Assembly (NCBI RefSeq): GCF_947502395.1
Contig: NZ_CANMZM010000001.1
Coordinates: forward strand, 1,240,001-1,304,000
Origin: an uncultured Erythrobacter sp.
GTDB taxonomy: Bacteria; Pseudomonadota; Alphaproteobacteria; Sphingomonadales; Sphingomonadaceae
Reading direction: 5' to 3'
Length of the DNA stretch: 64,000 nucleotides
Shown here: positions 1-8,305 of the stretch, in pieces
Numbering within the stretch: the first letter of the stretch is position 1
Layout: each line of letters begins with the position of its first letter
Program-made: the position numbers and the translations under genes
Notes under the pieces: model-generated
What the model saw: the letters and a program-made list of their open reading frames with translations, nothing else
Database searches by the model: none
What the model was told of the DNA's origin: nothing

Positions 1-84
1 GCTCTCAAACTCGGCGCAAATCTGGTCGCGAAGGCTTCCGAACCAGGTCTTTGCCCGCTGCGTGTGACCTGCCCAATCGCTCAT
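1..84 (-). CDS. hemF: Coproporphyrinogen III oxidase, aerobic (N-terminal fragment)
   Basis: Only the first 28 codons are inside the window; the rest lies beyond the left edge. The start is an ATG at 84-82 read leftwards, and the peptide begins MSDWAGHTQRAKTWF followed by a helix ending in CAEFES. This resembles the N-terminus of oxygen-dependent coproporphyrinogen oxidases, which open with a helix of the type Q(R/A)A..WF..LRD.IC..FE. The enzyme converts coproporphyrinogen III to protoporphyrinogen IX in haem synthesis. It is transcribed divergently from pdeM. Assignment rests on a short stretch, so it is moderate. Confidence 0.6.
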   Translation of the reverse strand, partial: MSDWAGHTQRAKTWFGSLRDQICAEFES

Positions 85-226
85 AGTGATCCCCGTGACT
101 CTCGTTAATTCTGCAAGACTGCAGATACATATCCGCTGTCCATCCGCTTTGACAAAGATCAAGTCAACCGGGCAGCTAAGCTTGCAGCCCCTTGCCAACC
201 GCGCGTGGAAGCGGCAATTGAAGAGT

Positions 227-949
227 ATGGTTCTTGTTTCGTTCCCATCCGATTCTGGTGCGCCGCTTGGATTTGCGGGGGAGGAGTTGGTGCTTACCAA
301 GCCAAACGCGCTTTACTGGCCGCGTGAGCGGACACTGTTGGTGGCCGACCTGCACCTCGAAAAGGGCAGCTGGTATGCGCAGACGGGGCAGATGCTCCCG
401 CCCTATGACAGTCGCGAAACGCTCGAACGATTGGCTGATACGATCAAGGCGACAGGCGCGCGCCGGGTAATCACTCTGGGAGACAATTTCCACGATGATG
501 CGGGGACCAGCCGGCTAGAGCCCTATGCCGCCGGAATGCTCGAAGGGCTTATCCGCACCCATGACTGGATTTGGGTCACGGGCAATCATGATGAGCAAAT
601 GCACCGGACGTTTGGCGCTGAAAGCACTGATGAGCTCGAGATTGGGGGGATCATTTTGCGCCACGAAGCCCGCACAGGTGAAACGCGGCCTGAACTTTCC
701 GGACACTACCATCCCAAGATGCGCGTGAGGGTGAGAGACCGGCATATTGCGAGGCCCTGCGCCGTGCTCAGCCGCTCTGACAGCGGCCCAGACCGCATGA
801 TCGCACCAGCCTTTGGCGCTTACACTGGCGGCATGGATGCAGGCGCCCCAGAGATACTTGAGGCGCTGAGCCCGGCGAGCGAAGTAGACGCTGTGCTGCC
901 CGCAAAGGGCAAATTGGTCACATTCCCGCTTTATCGAAGTGCAGCTTGA
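227..949 (+). CDS. pdeM: Ligase-associated metallophosphoesterase PdeM
   Basis: 240-residue calcineurin-like phosphoesterase. The metal-binding motifs appear in order: a D-x-H motif in VADLHLEKG, GDNFHDD, GNHDE and GHYHPK. This set, and the overall length, match the ligase-associated DNA damage response endonuclease PdeM, often encoded beside the Lhr-like helicase and LigD-type ligase genes. Those partners are not in view here; the neighbour is hemF, transcribed away. The frame is open upstream to position 86, but the family alignment begins near the ATG at 227, which I prefer. Predicted cytoplasmic Mn/Fe-dependent nuclease or phosphodiesterase; the substrate is not shown by sequence. Confidence 0.8.
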   Translation: MVLVSFPSDSGAPLGFAGEELVLTKPNALYWPRERTLLVADLHLEKGSWYAQTGQMLPPYDSRETLERLADTIKATGARRVITLGDNFHDDAGTSRLEPYAAGMLEGLIRTHDWIWVTGNHDEQMHRTFGAESTDELEIGGIILRHEARTGETRPELSGHYHPKMRVRVRDRHIARPCAVLSRSDSGPDRMIAPAFGAYTGGMDAGAPEILEALSPASEVDAVLPAKGKLVTFPLYRSAA

Positions 950-1012
950 CGCGCACGCCTAGTATCTTAAGGGCTTTGCGCCTATATTTGAGACTCAGCA
1001 AAAGGCTACAAC

Positions 1013-1017
1013 AGGAG
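1013..1017 (+). promoter_or_regulatory. Shine-Dalgarno that selects an AUA start for infC
   Basis: AGGAG at 1013-1017 lies 7 nt before an in-frame ATA (1025-1027) but 31 nt before the first ATG (1049). The spacing favours initiation at the ATA. Non-AUG starts are a known hallmark of infC because IF3 itself rejects them, giving feedback control. Confidence 0.6.
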
Positions 1018-1024
1018 AACCCAC

Positions 1025-1567
1025 ATAGCCCGTCCACCTCGGCGTCAGATGGCCCCGCCAACGAAAAGCGGCCCTCGTTATGATCAGTTTATTCAGGTGC
1101 CCAAAGTGCGCGTCATCGACGATGAAGGCGAAAACTTGGGCGTAATGTTCACGAATGAAGCGGTTGAGCAGGCTCAGGACAAGGGCCTGAACCTGGTTGA
1201 GGTGTCTCCCAACGCAGACCCCCCCGTGTGCAAATTCCTTGATGTCGGCAAATATCGTTATGAGGCCCAGAAAAAGGCCAACGCGGCTCGTAAGACACAA
1301 AAGACGCAGGACATCAAAGAGGTGAAGATGCGTCCCAACATCGACACTCATGATTACGATGTGAAGATGCGCAATGTGAACAAATTCATCGACAATGGCG
1401 ACAAGGTGAAAGTGACCTTGCGCTTCCGCGGTCGCGAAATGGCGCACCAGCATTTAGGCATGGACTTGCTCAAACGCGTGCAGGAAGATGTCGAAGAAAC
1501 CGCAAAGGTCGAAGCGTTCCCACGCCTTGAAGGCCGTCAAATGCTGATGGTGTTGGCACCGAAGTAA
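1025..1567 (+). CDS. infC: Translation initiation factor IF-3
   Basis: 180-residue IF-3 if started at the ATA at 1025; 172 residues from the first ATG at 1049. The N-domain holds the IF3 signature around [13 protein letters not shown] and [15 protein letters not shown], and the C-domain has [17 protein letters not shown] and [19 protein letters not shown]-3 binds the 30S subunit, prevents premature 50S joining and proofreads the start codon. The stretch ARPPRRQ between the ATA and the ATG is in frame and basic, as in other alphaproteobacterial IF-3 proteins, and a good SD is placed for the ATA. No other translation gene follows; the next gene is convergent. Confidence 0.95.
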   Translation: MARPPRRQMAPPTKSGPRYDQFIQVPKVRVIDDEGENLGVMFTNEAVEQAQDKGLNLVEVSPNADPPVCKFLDVGKYRYEAQKKANAARKTQKTQDIKEVKMRPNIDTHDYDVKMRNVNKFIDNGDKVKVTLRFRGREMAHQHLGMDLLKRVQEDVEETAKVEAFPRLEGRQMLMVLAPK

Positions 1568-1624
1568 GAACGTTCAGCGAGCCGGGTGGATCATTGTCCA
1601 GAATTGAGGACCGCCTCCCGGCAC

Positions 1625-2179
1625 CTACCATTCTTCGAAAATCTCAAAACCCAGCCGCGTGTAAATCGTGACGTTGTCTGGTGTCGCGGTCTCTAGCATT
1701 ACGCCCAGCCCCTGCGCCGCCGCTTTCGCGACCCCGGCACGCACGATCGCACCGCCCCAGCCTTTGCCCTGGGCATCCGGAGCGACACCGACATAGCGCA
1801 GGTAGGAGTAAAGCTGCGGGTTTGGGTGGCGTTTGTACATCTCTTCCGCAACAGAGAGACCTCGCGGGAGAGCAAAGCGAAACCCTGCGAGCATTCGCAG
1901 ATTGTCATAAGCCGTAGCAAGGAACCCATCACTCACCTTGCCTGGCGGATACCACAAACTGGCAGCGGCCTCATCGGGTGATGCCAGGATCTCTCCATGG
2001 CGGCGTGCGTGTTCGGCCATCACTTTGAAAAAGCCCGTCAGCATCGTGCGACGCTTGGCTGCGTCTGGTTCGATCCAGCGAAGTGCCGGATCATCCTGAA
2101 AAGGGGCTGCAAGTGTGCCCGTGAAAGGCACCAATGCAACGTTCTCGGGCACAATCTCAATCGGTCGATCTTGACGCAT
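1625..2179 (-). CDS. GNAT-family N-acetyltransferase
   Basis: 184 residues. The acetyl-CoA binding motif A is visible as YVGVAPDAQGKGWGGAIV near residues 128-145 (pattern Q/R-x-x-G-x-G/A), followed by the C-terminal strand YTRLGFEIFEEW typical of GNAT folds. It transfers an acetyl group from acetyl-CoA to an unknown amine. It converges on infC and is divergent from the downstream transporter gene, with 128 bp between their starts. Substrate unknown. Confidence 0.8.
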   Translation of the reverse strand: MRQDRPIEIVPENVALVPFTGTLAAPFQDDPALRWIEPDAAKRRTMLTGFFKVMAEHARRHGEILASPDEAAASLWYPPGKVSDGFLATAYDNLRMLAGFRFALPRGLSVAEEMYKRHPNPQLYSYLRYVGVAPDAQGKGWGGAIVRAGVAKAAAQGLGVMLETATPDNVTIYTRLGFEIFEEW

Positions 2180-2307
2180 GCCTCACTATCAACCCGCTTT
2201 CGCCCGCACATCCAATCGATCCACAGCGATGGCGTGCGCAATCTTGCGCTTGTGGCGGAAGCTGGCACGATAGGGGAAAGCGCGTAAGCAAAGGACGTTG
2301 TGCCCCT

Positions 2308-3756
2308 ATGACAGCCCAAAGGATTGGCCTTTTTCTGGGTCCCCTCGCCTTTGCGATTTCCGTGTTCGCGCCTGCACCCGCGGGGATGGAGCCAGCCGCA
2401 TGGCTCGTTGCGGGGCTGGTTGTATGGATGGCAGCATGGTGGATGACCGAGGCTGTGCCACTGCCTGTCACCGCGCTGTTGCCCTTCGTATGTTTGCCGC
2501 TTTCCGGAGTGATGACCGCGCGCGAGACGGCAAGCGCTTATTACGCGCCAATCTTGTTCCTTTTGCTTGGGGGAGCCTTCATAGCGCTCGCGATTGAGCG
2601 AACCGGACTGCACCGACGGTTGAGCCTCGCGATCCTGAAGGCAATCGGGAGCCAAGGAGGGCAGGTGCGATTGCTGTTCGCCTTTATGATCAGCGCCGCA
2701 ATCCTTTCAGGCCTCATTTCGAACACATCGACCACGCTGATTATGATGCCCATGGCGCTTGCAGTTCTTGCAGGGGGCGCGTCCTTGCAAATGGTCGAAG
2801 GAGAAGCGCCTCAAACCAATGGAATATACGGCGCACTCCCTATGGGGATTGCCTTTGCCGCCACGATTGGTGGACTTGGCACGATTGTCGGTTCGCCCAC
2901 CAATGGGATCGCGGTTCAGCTGCTCGACGATATGATCGGATTGCAGATTTCTTTCGCCCAGTGGATGACCTTTGGACTGCCGATAGTTCTGATCGGTGTG
3001 CCGCTCGCCTGCGTGATCATCGCACGGGTGCAGAAGGTCAATGCACATACCTTTGACGTGGCCGCTGCGCGGTCAGCAATTGACGATCACGCCGCGTGGA
3101 CCCCTGCTGAGAAGCGGCTGGTGCCTATCATCGCCATCACCTTTGCTCTTTGGATGACGCGGCGCTGGGTTGCGCCGTACTTGCCGGAGGGCAGCTGGAC
3201 CGATGGGACAATTGCTGTGGTTGCGGCACTCACACTGTTTCTCCTGCCAGATGGGTCCAACGACAATGGCAAGACCCGGGCGTTGCTCAAATGGCATGAA
3301 GCGGACCGCGCACCCTGGGGCGTGATCCTGATGTTTGGCGGCGGGCTGGCCTTGGCTGCAGGCATGCAAGCAAGCGGTCTTGCCGATTGGCTGGGGCAAT
3401 CCTTGCTTCCCTTGGAGACCCTGCCCTTGTTTATCGTCGCGCTGGCGGTGGTTGCGATGGTGGTTCTGGTCACCGAATTCGCCAGCAATGTCGCAACAGC
3501 AAGTGCGATCATCCCCGTGGTCGCTAGCCTTGCCGCGGGGCTCGGCCTTGGTGAGGCGGCGATACTGATAGCAATGCCCGCGGCGCTTGCCGCAAGCTGG
3601 GGCTTTATCCTGCCTGCCGGTACGGGGCCCAATGCCATCGCATGGAGCACCGGGAGGTTACGGATCGAGAAATTGGTCCGTGCGGGTCTGGTGCTTGATA
3701 TTCTTGGTATTTTTCTGATCGTCGCGTTGGTCTGGGGGGTGGCTTTCATCTTCTGA
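2308..3756 (+). CDS. SLC13/DASS-family anion:sodium symporter
   Basis: 482-residue polytopic membrane protein. Two DASS-type repeats are visible, with SNTSTTLIMMPMALAVL near residue 135 and TEFASNVATASAIIPVVASL in the second half. These SNT-like and SNVATA loops coordinate sodium and the carboxylate in this family. The family imports dicarboxylates, citrate or sulfate with sodium. The open frame extends back to 2134, but the upstream part is not membrane-like and the ATG at 2308 (AAAGGA about 13 nt before it) begins a classical first helix. Monocistronic by context. Confidence 0.85.
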   Translation: MTAQRIGLFLGPLAFAISVFAPAPAGMEPAAWLVAGLVVWMAAWWMTEAVPLPVTALLPFVCLPLSGVMTARETASAYYAPILFLLLGGAFIALAIERTGLHRRLSLAILKAIGSQGGQVRLLFAFMISAAILSGLISNTSTTLIMMPMALAVLAGGASLQMVEGEAPQTNGIYGALPMGIAFAATIGGLGTIVGSPTNGIAVQLLDDMIGLQISFAQWMTFGLPIVLIGVPLACVIIARVQKVNAHTFDVAAARSAIDDHAAWTPAEKRLVPIIAITFALWMTRRWVAPYLPEGSWTDGTIAVVAALTLFLLPDGSNDNGKTRALLKWHEADRAPWGVILMFGGGLALAAGMQASGLADWLGQSLLPLETLPLFIVALAVVAMVVLVTEFASNVATASAIIPVVASLAAGLGLGEAAILIAMPAALAASWGFILPAGTGPNAIAWSTGRLRIEKLVRAGLVLDILGIFLIVALVWGVAFIF

Positions 3757-4033
3757 GCCAGGTTGATCCCTGTGGGTATTCCACAATGCATAAAAGCTGT
3801 AGTCTGAGTGCATACTTAAGATGGTCACCCAACATATGCGGCATAGGTTCCTTAGGGATTGCCACCACAAATCCGGTTGCAAATGAAACCGCATCGACAT
3901 ATCCAAAAGCTACAGCACGCGGTCTTTGGGGAGAGGCGCTTCTGCGGAGGTTAGAAGCGGGCGCTCCATCGGATCCAACAGCGAAAAGTCCCTGCCTTCC
4001 TAGGGACGTATATTTAGGAAGGAGATCAGCATC
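3757..4033 (+). promoter_or_regulatory. 277-bp leader region of the cystathionine gamma-synthase-family gene
   Basis: No gene is credible here. The stretch holds a small hairpin just after the transporter (TGTGG 3771-3775 with CCACA 3781-3785), a 7-bp perfect hairpin CGCTTCT/AGAAGCG (3937-3943 with 3953-3959), and the pseudoknot listed separately at 3988-4024. The density of structure in the last 100 bases suggests a structured 5' leader rather than a plain spacer. No promoter could be assigned with confidence. Confidence 0.5.
3988..4024 (+). promoter_or_regulatory. H-type pseudoknot that would sequester the Shine-Dalgarno; candidate riboswitch
   Basis: Stem 1 pairs GTCCCT (3988-3993) with AGGGAC (4002-4007). 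The loop of that hairpin, CCTTCCT (3995-4001), pairs perfectly with AGGAAGG (4016-4022), which is the Shine-Dalgarno of the gene starting at 4034. Loop 1 is one base and loop 3 is eight bases (AT-rich GTATATTT), the geometry expected of a compact H-type pseudoknot. SAM-II and SAM/SAH riboswitches have this topology and hide the SD in the same way, and the downstream gene belongs to sulfur amino acid metabolism. The sequence does not match the SAM-II consensus as I remember it, so the ligand is inference. Confidence 0.55.
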
Positions 4034-5350
4034 ATGACCGATGCAATCGACGCAACTGGAAACCCAACGCCGCGCCGCAAACCCAAGCCGGAGCGCACAG
4101 AAATCGGTGGGCGCCCCCTGAAGCCATCTACCTTGATGATGGGACATGGATATGATCCAACCTTGTCTGAAGGCTCCTTGAAAGCGCCAATCTTCCTTAC
4201 CTCGACATTCGCCTTCCCAAGCGCAGCCGATGGAAAACGTCACTTTGAAGGCATCACTGGTAAACGCGAAGGCGGCGCAGAAGGCCTTGTCTATTCGCGC
4301 TTCAACGGGCCCAATCAAGAGATCCTCGAAGATCGTCTTGCGATATGGGACGGAGCAGAAGATGCGCTTACCTTCTCGAGCGGAATGACGGCAATCTGTA
4401 TCCTGATGATGGCCTATGTCAGCCAGGGCGACGTGATCGTCCACTCTGGCCCGCTATATGCCGCATCCGAAGGCTTCGTTGCCAAAGTCCTCTCAAAGTT
4501 TGGAGTGACTTATGTCGACTTCCCCGCGGGGGCGAGCGCTGAAGAGATTGAGGAGGTCATTTCGCGCGCGAAATGCCAAGCGGGCGAAAATGGCGGCAAG
4601 GTCGCAATGATCTACCTTGAAAGCCCGGGCAATCCGACAAATGCTTTGGTCGATGTTGAGGCTGTGAAGGCAGCCCGCGACAAGGTGCTCGGCAAGCCCT
4701 GCCCCATCGCGATCGACAACACATTCCTCGGGCCATTGTGGCAGCGCCCGCTCGACCACGGCGCGGATATTGTCGCCTACTCGCTCACTAAATATGTGGG
4801 CGGGCACTCCGATCTGGTCGCAGGAAGCATTGCAGGCGCAAAGAAGTGGATGGACCCCGTGCGCGCGCTTCGCAACACTATGGGCGGGATCGTCGATCCC
4901 AACACCGCATGGATGCTCCTTCGCAGTCTTGAAACGGTTGAATTGCGCATGGCCCGCGCTGGCGAGAATGCCGCTAAGGTCTGTGCTTTCCTAAAAGACC
5001 ATCCGAAGGTCACAGGCCTCGGCTATCTCGGCATGATCGAGGAAGCGAGCCAGCAGGATATCTACGACCGTCACTGCATGGGTGCAGGTTCTACCTTCAG
5101 CGTGTTCCTGAAAGGCGGCGAGGCAGAGTGCTTCCGCTTCCTCGACAACCTGCAAATTGCCAAGCTTGCGGTAAGCCTAGGCGGTACAGAGACGCTGGCC
5201 AGCCACCCTGCCTCGATGACCCACCTTTCGGTTCCCGAGGATCGCCGCGCCGCGCTCGGCATCACAGACAGCCTTGTCCGGATCAGTATCGGGATCGAGG
5301 ATCCGGATGATCTGATCGCCGACTTCGAACAGGCTCTGGACTACGTCTGA
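4034..5350 (+). CDS. Cystathionine gamma-synthase-family PLP enzyme
   Basis: 438 residues of the Cys/Met metabolism PLP-dependent family. The lysine that binds PLP is K253 in AYSLTKYVGGHSD; the phosphate-binding SSGMTA loop is at about 115-120 and YLESPGNPTN at about 194-203. Members carry out gamma-replacement or gamma-elimination on O-acyl-homoserine or cystathionine; sphingomonads label this clade cystathionine gamma-synthase family, close to methionine gamma-lyase and O-acetylhomoserine sulfhydrylase. It has an N-terminal extension of about 30 residues, basic and proline-rich. SD GGAAGGAG ends 9 nt before the ATG and is part of the pseudoknot described above. Exact reaction uncertain. Confidence 0.85.
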   Translation: MTDAIDATGNPTPRRKPKPERTEIGGRPLKPSTLMMGHGYDPTLSEGSLKAPIFLTSTFAFPSAADGKRHFEGITGKREGGAEGLVYSRFNGPNQEILEDRLAIWDGAEDALTFSSGMTAICILMMAYVSQGDVIVHSGPLYAASEGFVAKVLSKFGVTYVDFPAGASAEEIEEVISRAKCQAGENGGKVAMIYLESPGNPTNALVDVEAVKAARDKVLGKPCPIAIDNTFLGPLWQRPLDHGADIVAYSLTKYVGGHSDLVAGSIAGAKKWMDPVRALRNTMGGIVDPNTAWMLLRSLETVELRMARAGENAAKVCAFLKDHPKVTGLGYLGMIEEASQQDIYDRHCMGAGSTFSVFLKGGEAECFRFLDNLQIAKLAVSLGGTETLASHPASMTHLSVPEDRRAALGITDSLVRISIGIEDPDDLIADFEQALDYV

Positions 5351-5362
5351 TTTCCAGACTAA

Positions 5363-5391
5363 CCTCTCTCTCATTGTCGATGGGAGAGAGG
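5363..5391 (+). promoter_or_regulatory. Hairpin overlapping the ribosome binding site of the next SDR gene
   Basis: CCTCTCTC (5363-5370) is fully complementary to GAGAGAGG (5384-5391), and the right arm is the purine-rich ribosome binding site just before the ATG at 5393. The hairpin starts 13 nt after the preceding stop codon. It could restrain translation of the SDR gene unless ribosomes arrive from upstream. No U-tract, so not an obvious terminator. Confidence 0.4.
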
Positions 5392-5392
5392 C

Positions 5393-6238
5393 ATGAGCGA
5401 TAGTCGCAAACCTGTATTTTTGGTGTTCGGAGCGGGTGCTGGCATTGGTGGCAATGTCGCTGCCCGCTTTGCGGCCGGCGGATATCACGCGGTGCTTGCA
5501 CGGCGTTCTGACGAAGAGGGACTGCAACGGCTGGTCGCCCAGATTGAAAAGGCAGGTGGCAGCGCTTCTGGCGCGCTGGTCGATGCGAGCGAGGATGGTT
5601 CTATTGAGGAGTTAGTCGAGCGCACCGAACGCGATATCGGTCCGATCGACACAGCGCTCTATAATCTGGGTGCACAAATCGGAAACCGCGCACTGCTCGA
5701 TACGCCCCACCGCACTTTTGAACTGGGCTGGCGGCTTGGTTGCTTTGGGCTATTCCGTCTCTCTCACGCGCTCTTCCCTTACATGGTGGAACGCGCTAGG
5801 GTCGGGCGGCACGGCACTTTGCTGGTTACCTCTGCTACAGCGGCGGTGCGCGGTAATGCAGGGCAACATAGTCACGCCGCGGCCATGGGGGGACGGCGAA
5901 TGTTGTGTCAGACGTTGAATGCCGAATTTGGCCCGCAAGGTGTCCATATCGCGCACATAGTGGTCGATGGTTCAGTCAACGCGCCTGATACGCTTGGCAA
6001 GCTTCTGGGTGACAAGTTCGAGGCTTACAAAGCCTTAAAAGGCAACGAAGGCGTAGTCGAGCCGGTCGATGTTGCCGAGACTTATTGGAACCTCGCACAG
6101 CAACCGCGCAATTGCTGGACACATGAGATCGACATTCGGCCCTGGACCGATGTGCCGTGGTGGAATGACAATCCCCCATCCGCCACCAACACCAGTTTGC
6201 GCAGCCCCAAACAGGTACAGGGCTCACAAGAAGATTAA
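5393..6238 (+). CDS. SDR-family protein lacking the catalytic Tyr and Lys
   Basis: 281 residues. The N-terminal Rossmann motif GAGAGIGGNVAARF (about 14-27) is intact and the serine strand VTSATAAVRG is present. Where classical SDRs carry YxxxK, this protein reads HSHAAAMGG, so neither the tyrosine nor the lysine is kept. The closest recognisable subgroup is the sphingomonad SDRs with a following FGPQG(I/V)H(I/V)AH(I/V)VxDG segment. It may bind NAD(P) without dehydrogenase activity or use another mechanism. It lies 42 bp after the cystathionine gamma-synthase-family gene, on the same strand, possibly co-transcribed. Substrate unknown. Confidence 0.75.
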   Translation: MSDSRKPVFLVFGAGAGIGGNVAARFAAGGYHAVLARRSDEEGLQRLVAQIEKAGGSASGALVDASEDGSIEELVERTERDIGPIDTALYNLGAQIGNRALLDTPHRTFELGWRLGCFGLFRLSHALFPYMVERARVGRHGTLLVTSATAAVRGNAGQHSHAAAMGGRRMLCQTLNAEFGPQGVHIAHIVVDGSVNAPDTLGKLLGDKFEAYKALKGNEGVVEPVDVAETYWNLAQQPRNCWTHEIDIRPWTDVPWWNDNPPSATNTSLRSPKQVQGSQED

Positions 6239-6396
6239 CGCCCCGAAGACTGGGTGATCTTTGGCAAATCCAGCTTGGAGCGTTAACTCTGAATTGACCA
6301 AGTTTTTGTAGGTGCAGGCATTCTTTAATCCTGACTGAGCTTTCCCGTGCATGCGGATCGGGTCTCAGCCAGGAAAGCCTCTTTGGGAATGCTGGA

Positions 6397-8289
6397 ATGC
6401 ACTTTGAAACTCTTCTCGCGATAATTGCCCCCGGGCTTCTTGCGCCGCTGTTGCTTATGGCGGGCGGGTTTTTGCTTGCCGTAGGAGGCGCGACTTTCGT
6501 TTTTTGGCGGCGTAAGAAGACCGCCAATCCTGAAAGCGGGGTTGCAGAATTTGAAGTGGTCGAAGATGCCCTTCCTGATGAAACGAAATCTGCATTCTCA
6601 CCTGAGAGTGCTCCAGTACAGGCTGGCCGCCGCCGTTCGCTGGTGGCCGATGCAGAGCGCCAAGAAGGCACACCTTCAGGAGAGTTTCAAACAGCAGAGC
6701 CTGAGAAAGAGCCTGTACCAGCAGCTGAGCTTGCCGAGGCAGAAGAACCAGAGGCGCATGAGGCAGAAATTGAAGAGGCCGAATTCACCGATTGTGACGA
6801 AGCCACTGTAGAGAACGTGCCTGAGCCGCACGGGATCGAGGGTAACCCTGATGAGACTTCGGAGCCCGAACTAGCGGAAGAGGTCACGCCAGTTGTCGTT
6901 GCAGCGGTCGCGACGAGCAAGAGCCCAGACGATGAGGATTCGATCGCGCCCACAATCACCGCAGCTCGGATGCGTCCGATCGTATTTCGGCAATTCTTGC
7001 CGAAATCTCCTGCGGATGACGGTCTGTCATTCTATGGAGGTAAGCCCATTGGTCCCGAAGGCTTCGAATGGCCCCGCGGGCGTGGCGCCGAAGGCGGTCA
7101 GCCGCTGACCTTTATCATGCAATGGGATTGCACTCAGCTTTCGCAACAAGACGAGACCGGGCTGCTGCCTGAGGACGGCGTGCTTTATTGCTTTCTCAAT
7201 CTGGATTGGGGCAACGGCGAGGAATTCATCGAGGGCCATCGCTTTATTCATCACTCGGGCCCGACAGATGGTTGGACTGAGATCGACACCCCAGAAGATG
7301 CACCGCCTGTCTTTGGTCCCGAAGGTGCTTGGCAAATGAGCGGCTGCTCCAACCAGGTGGACAACGCCGAGGATTTTGTACCACGCCTTATGCCGCGGTT
7401 CCCGTTTGAGCCAATCGCGTTCGAATATCCGTCGCCTCAGTTTGCAGACGAAGAAAGCGAGCAGCTATTCTGGACTGAAGACCACTGCGCCGAAGCGGTA
7501 TTGGCAGCTCAACAAAGCGGCATTGAGGATGACGCTGATATCCGCGATCTCGATGCGCCAAAGCCGGGCTTTGCCCGCCCATTCCCTTCATTTCCGCATG
7601 ATTTCGGAGCGATCCGCGTACTTGCTGCGAAAATGATTGAGCAATTGCAGCGGACAGATCGATCCACGGTGAAGAAGGCATATCCCGACTTGAGCGATGA
7701 AGATCGTAAACAACAGTTTGAGAGCTGGCTTGAGGAAGCCAAAGAACTCTACAATCTCGGATGCCAACGCCCTCTTGGCCACTCTGTCGAACAAGAAATC
7801 TCCGACGACATCTGGCAATGGGTCGAAGCGCGCAAAACGATGATCGAGCTCGGCTTCTATCAACTTGTTGAGGAATCTATCGATCTCAGCCTTGGCGTTG
7901 GTAGCGAAGCACTCCCAGGTGTACCGCATGAGTTGATCGAAGACACAATGCGCAAACATGCTTTTGCCAGCGAATACATTACAGACGAGTACCCGGATCA
8001 TTCGAAACCAGGAGGTTGGGATGAGTGGCAGGAACGCAAGAAGGCTGGAGAATTGAAGCGCGTAAGGCATGTTCATGCTCCAACGCCAGAACATATGTTT
8101 GGCCCGCCGAGCTTCGTTCAGGGCTACGTCGAAGGCATGGTCGACGACCACCTTCTGTTACTCGAACTGCCCGGCTATTCAGGCCCCGAGCATCACTTCG
8201 GCGAGGGCGTTCTCCAATATCTGATCAAACCGGAAGACCTCGCCGCCGGTCGCTTCGATCAGGTCAAATCGGTGCTGAGCGGATATTGA
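6397..8289 (+). CDS. Membrane-anchored DUF1963 (YwqG-like) protein
   Basis: 630 residues. An N-terminal hydrophobic segment (about residues 5-33) is followed by a basic stop WRRKK, then a Glu-rich linker to about residue 190. The folded part begins near ARMRPIVFRQFLPKSP and contains DUF1963 features, including SFYGGKPIGP, WPRG, FIMQWDC and LPEDGVLYCF. The family (Bacillus YwqG) has no established biochemical function. The C-terminal part ends PEHHFGEGVLQYLIKPEDLAAGRFDQV, also seen in DUF1963 proteins. Predicted single-pass inner-membrane protein with a cytoplasmic domain; topology is inference. It converges on the next gene with a small GAGGTC/GACCTC hairpin at 8293-8318. Confidence 0.7.
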   Translation: MHFETLLAIIAPGLLAPLLLMAGGFLLAVGGATFVFWRRKKTANPESGVAEFEVVEDALPDETKSAFSPESAPVQAGRRRSLVADAERQEGTPSGEFQTAEPEKEPVPAAELAEAEEPEAHEAEIEEAEFTDCDEATVENVPEPHGIEGNPDETSEPELAEEVTPVVVAAVATSKSPDDEDSIAPTITAARMRPIVFRQFLPKSPADDGLSFYGGKPIGPEGFEWPRGRGAEGGQPLTFIMQWDCTQLSQQDETGLLPEDGVLYCFLNLDWGNGEEFIEGHRFIHHSGPTDGWTEIDTPEDAPPVFGPEGAWQMSGCSNQVDNAEDFVPRLMPRFPFEPIAFEYPSPQFADEESEQLFWTEDHCAEAVLAAQQSGIEDDADIRDLDAPKPGFARPFPSFPHDFGAIRVLAAKMIEQLQRTDRSTVKKAYPDLSDEDRKQQFESWLEEAKELYNLGCQRPLGHSVEQEISDDIWQWVEARKTMIELGFYQLVEESIDLSLGVGSEALPGVPHELIEDTMRKHAFASEYITDEYPDHSKPGGWDEWQERKKAGELKRVRHVHAPTPEHMFGPPSFVQGYVEGMVDDHLLLLELPGYSGPEHHFGEGVLQYLIKPEDLAAGRFDQVKSVLSGY

Positions 8290-8305
8290 TCGGAGGTCTG
8301 TTGGG

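Noticed and set aside
2038..2655. 205-codon minus-strand frame across the GNAT/transporter gap
   Set aside because: It overlaps two well-supported genes and has no motif.
3786..4037. 83-codon frame in the leader of the cystathionine gamma-synthase-family gene
   Set aside because: It overlaps the structured leader, ends at the real start codon and has no protein-like pattern; the hairpins explain the region better.
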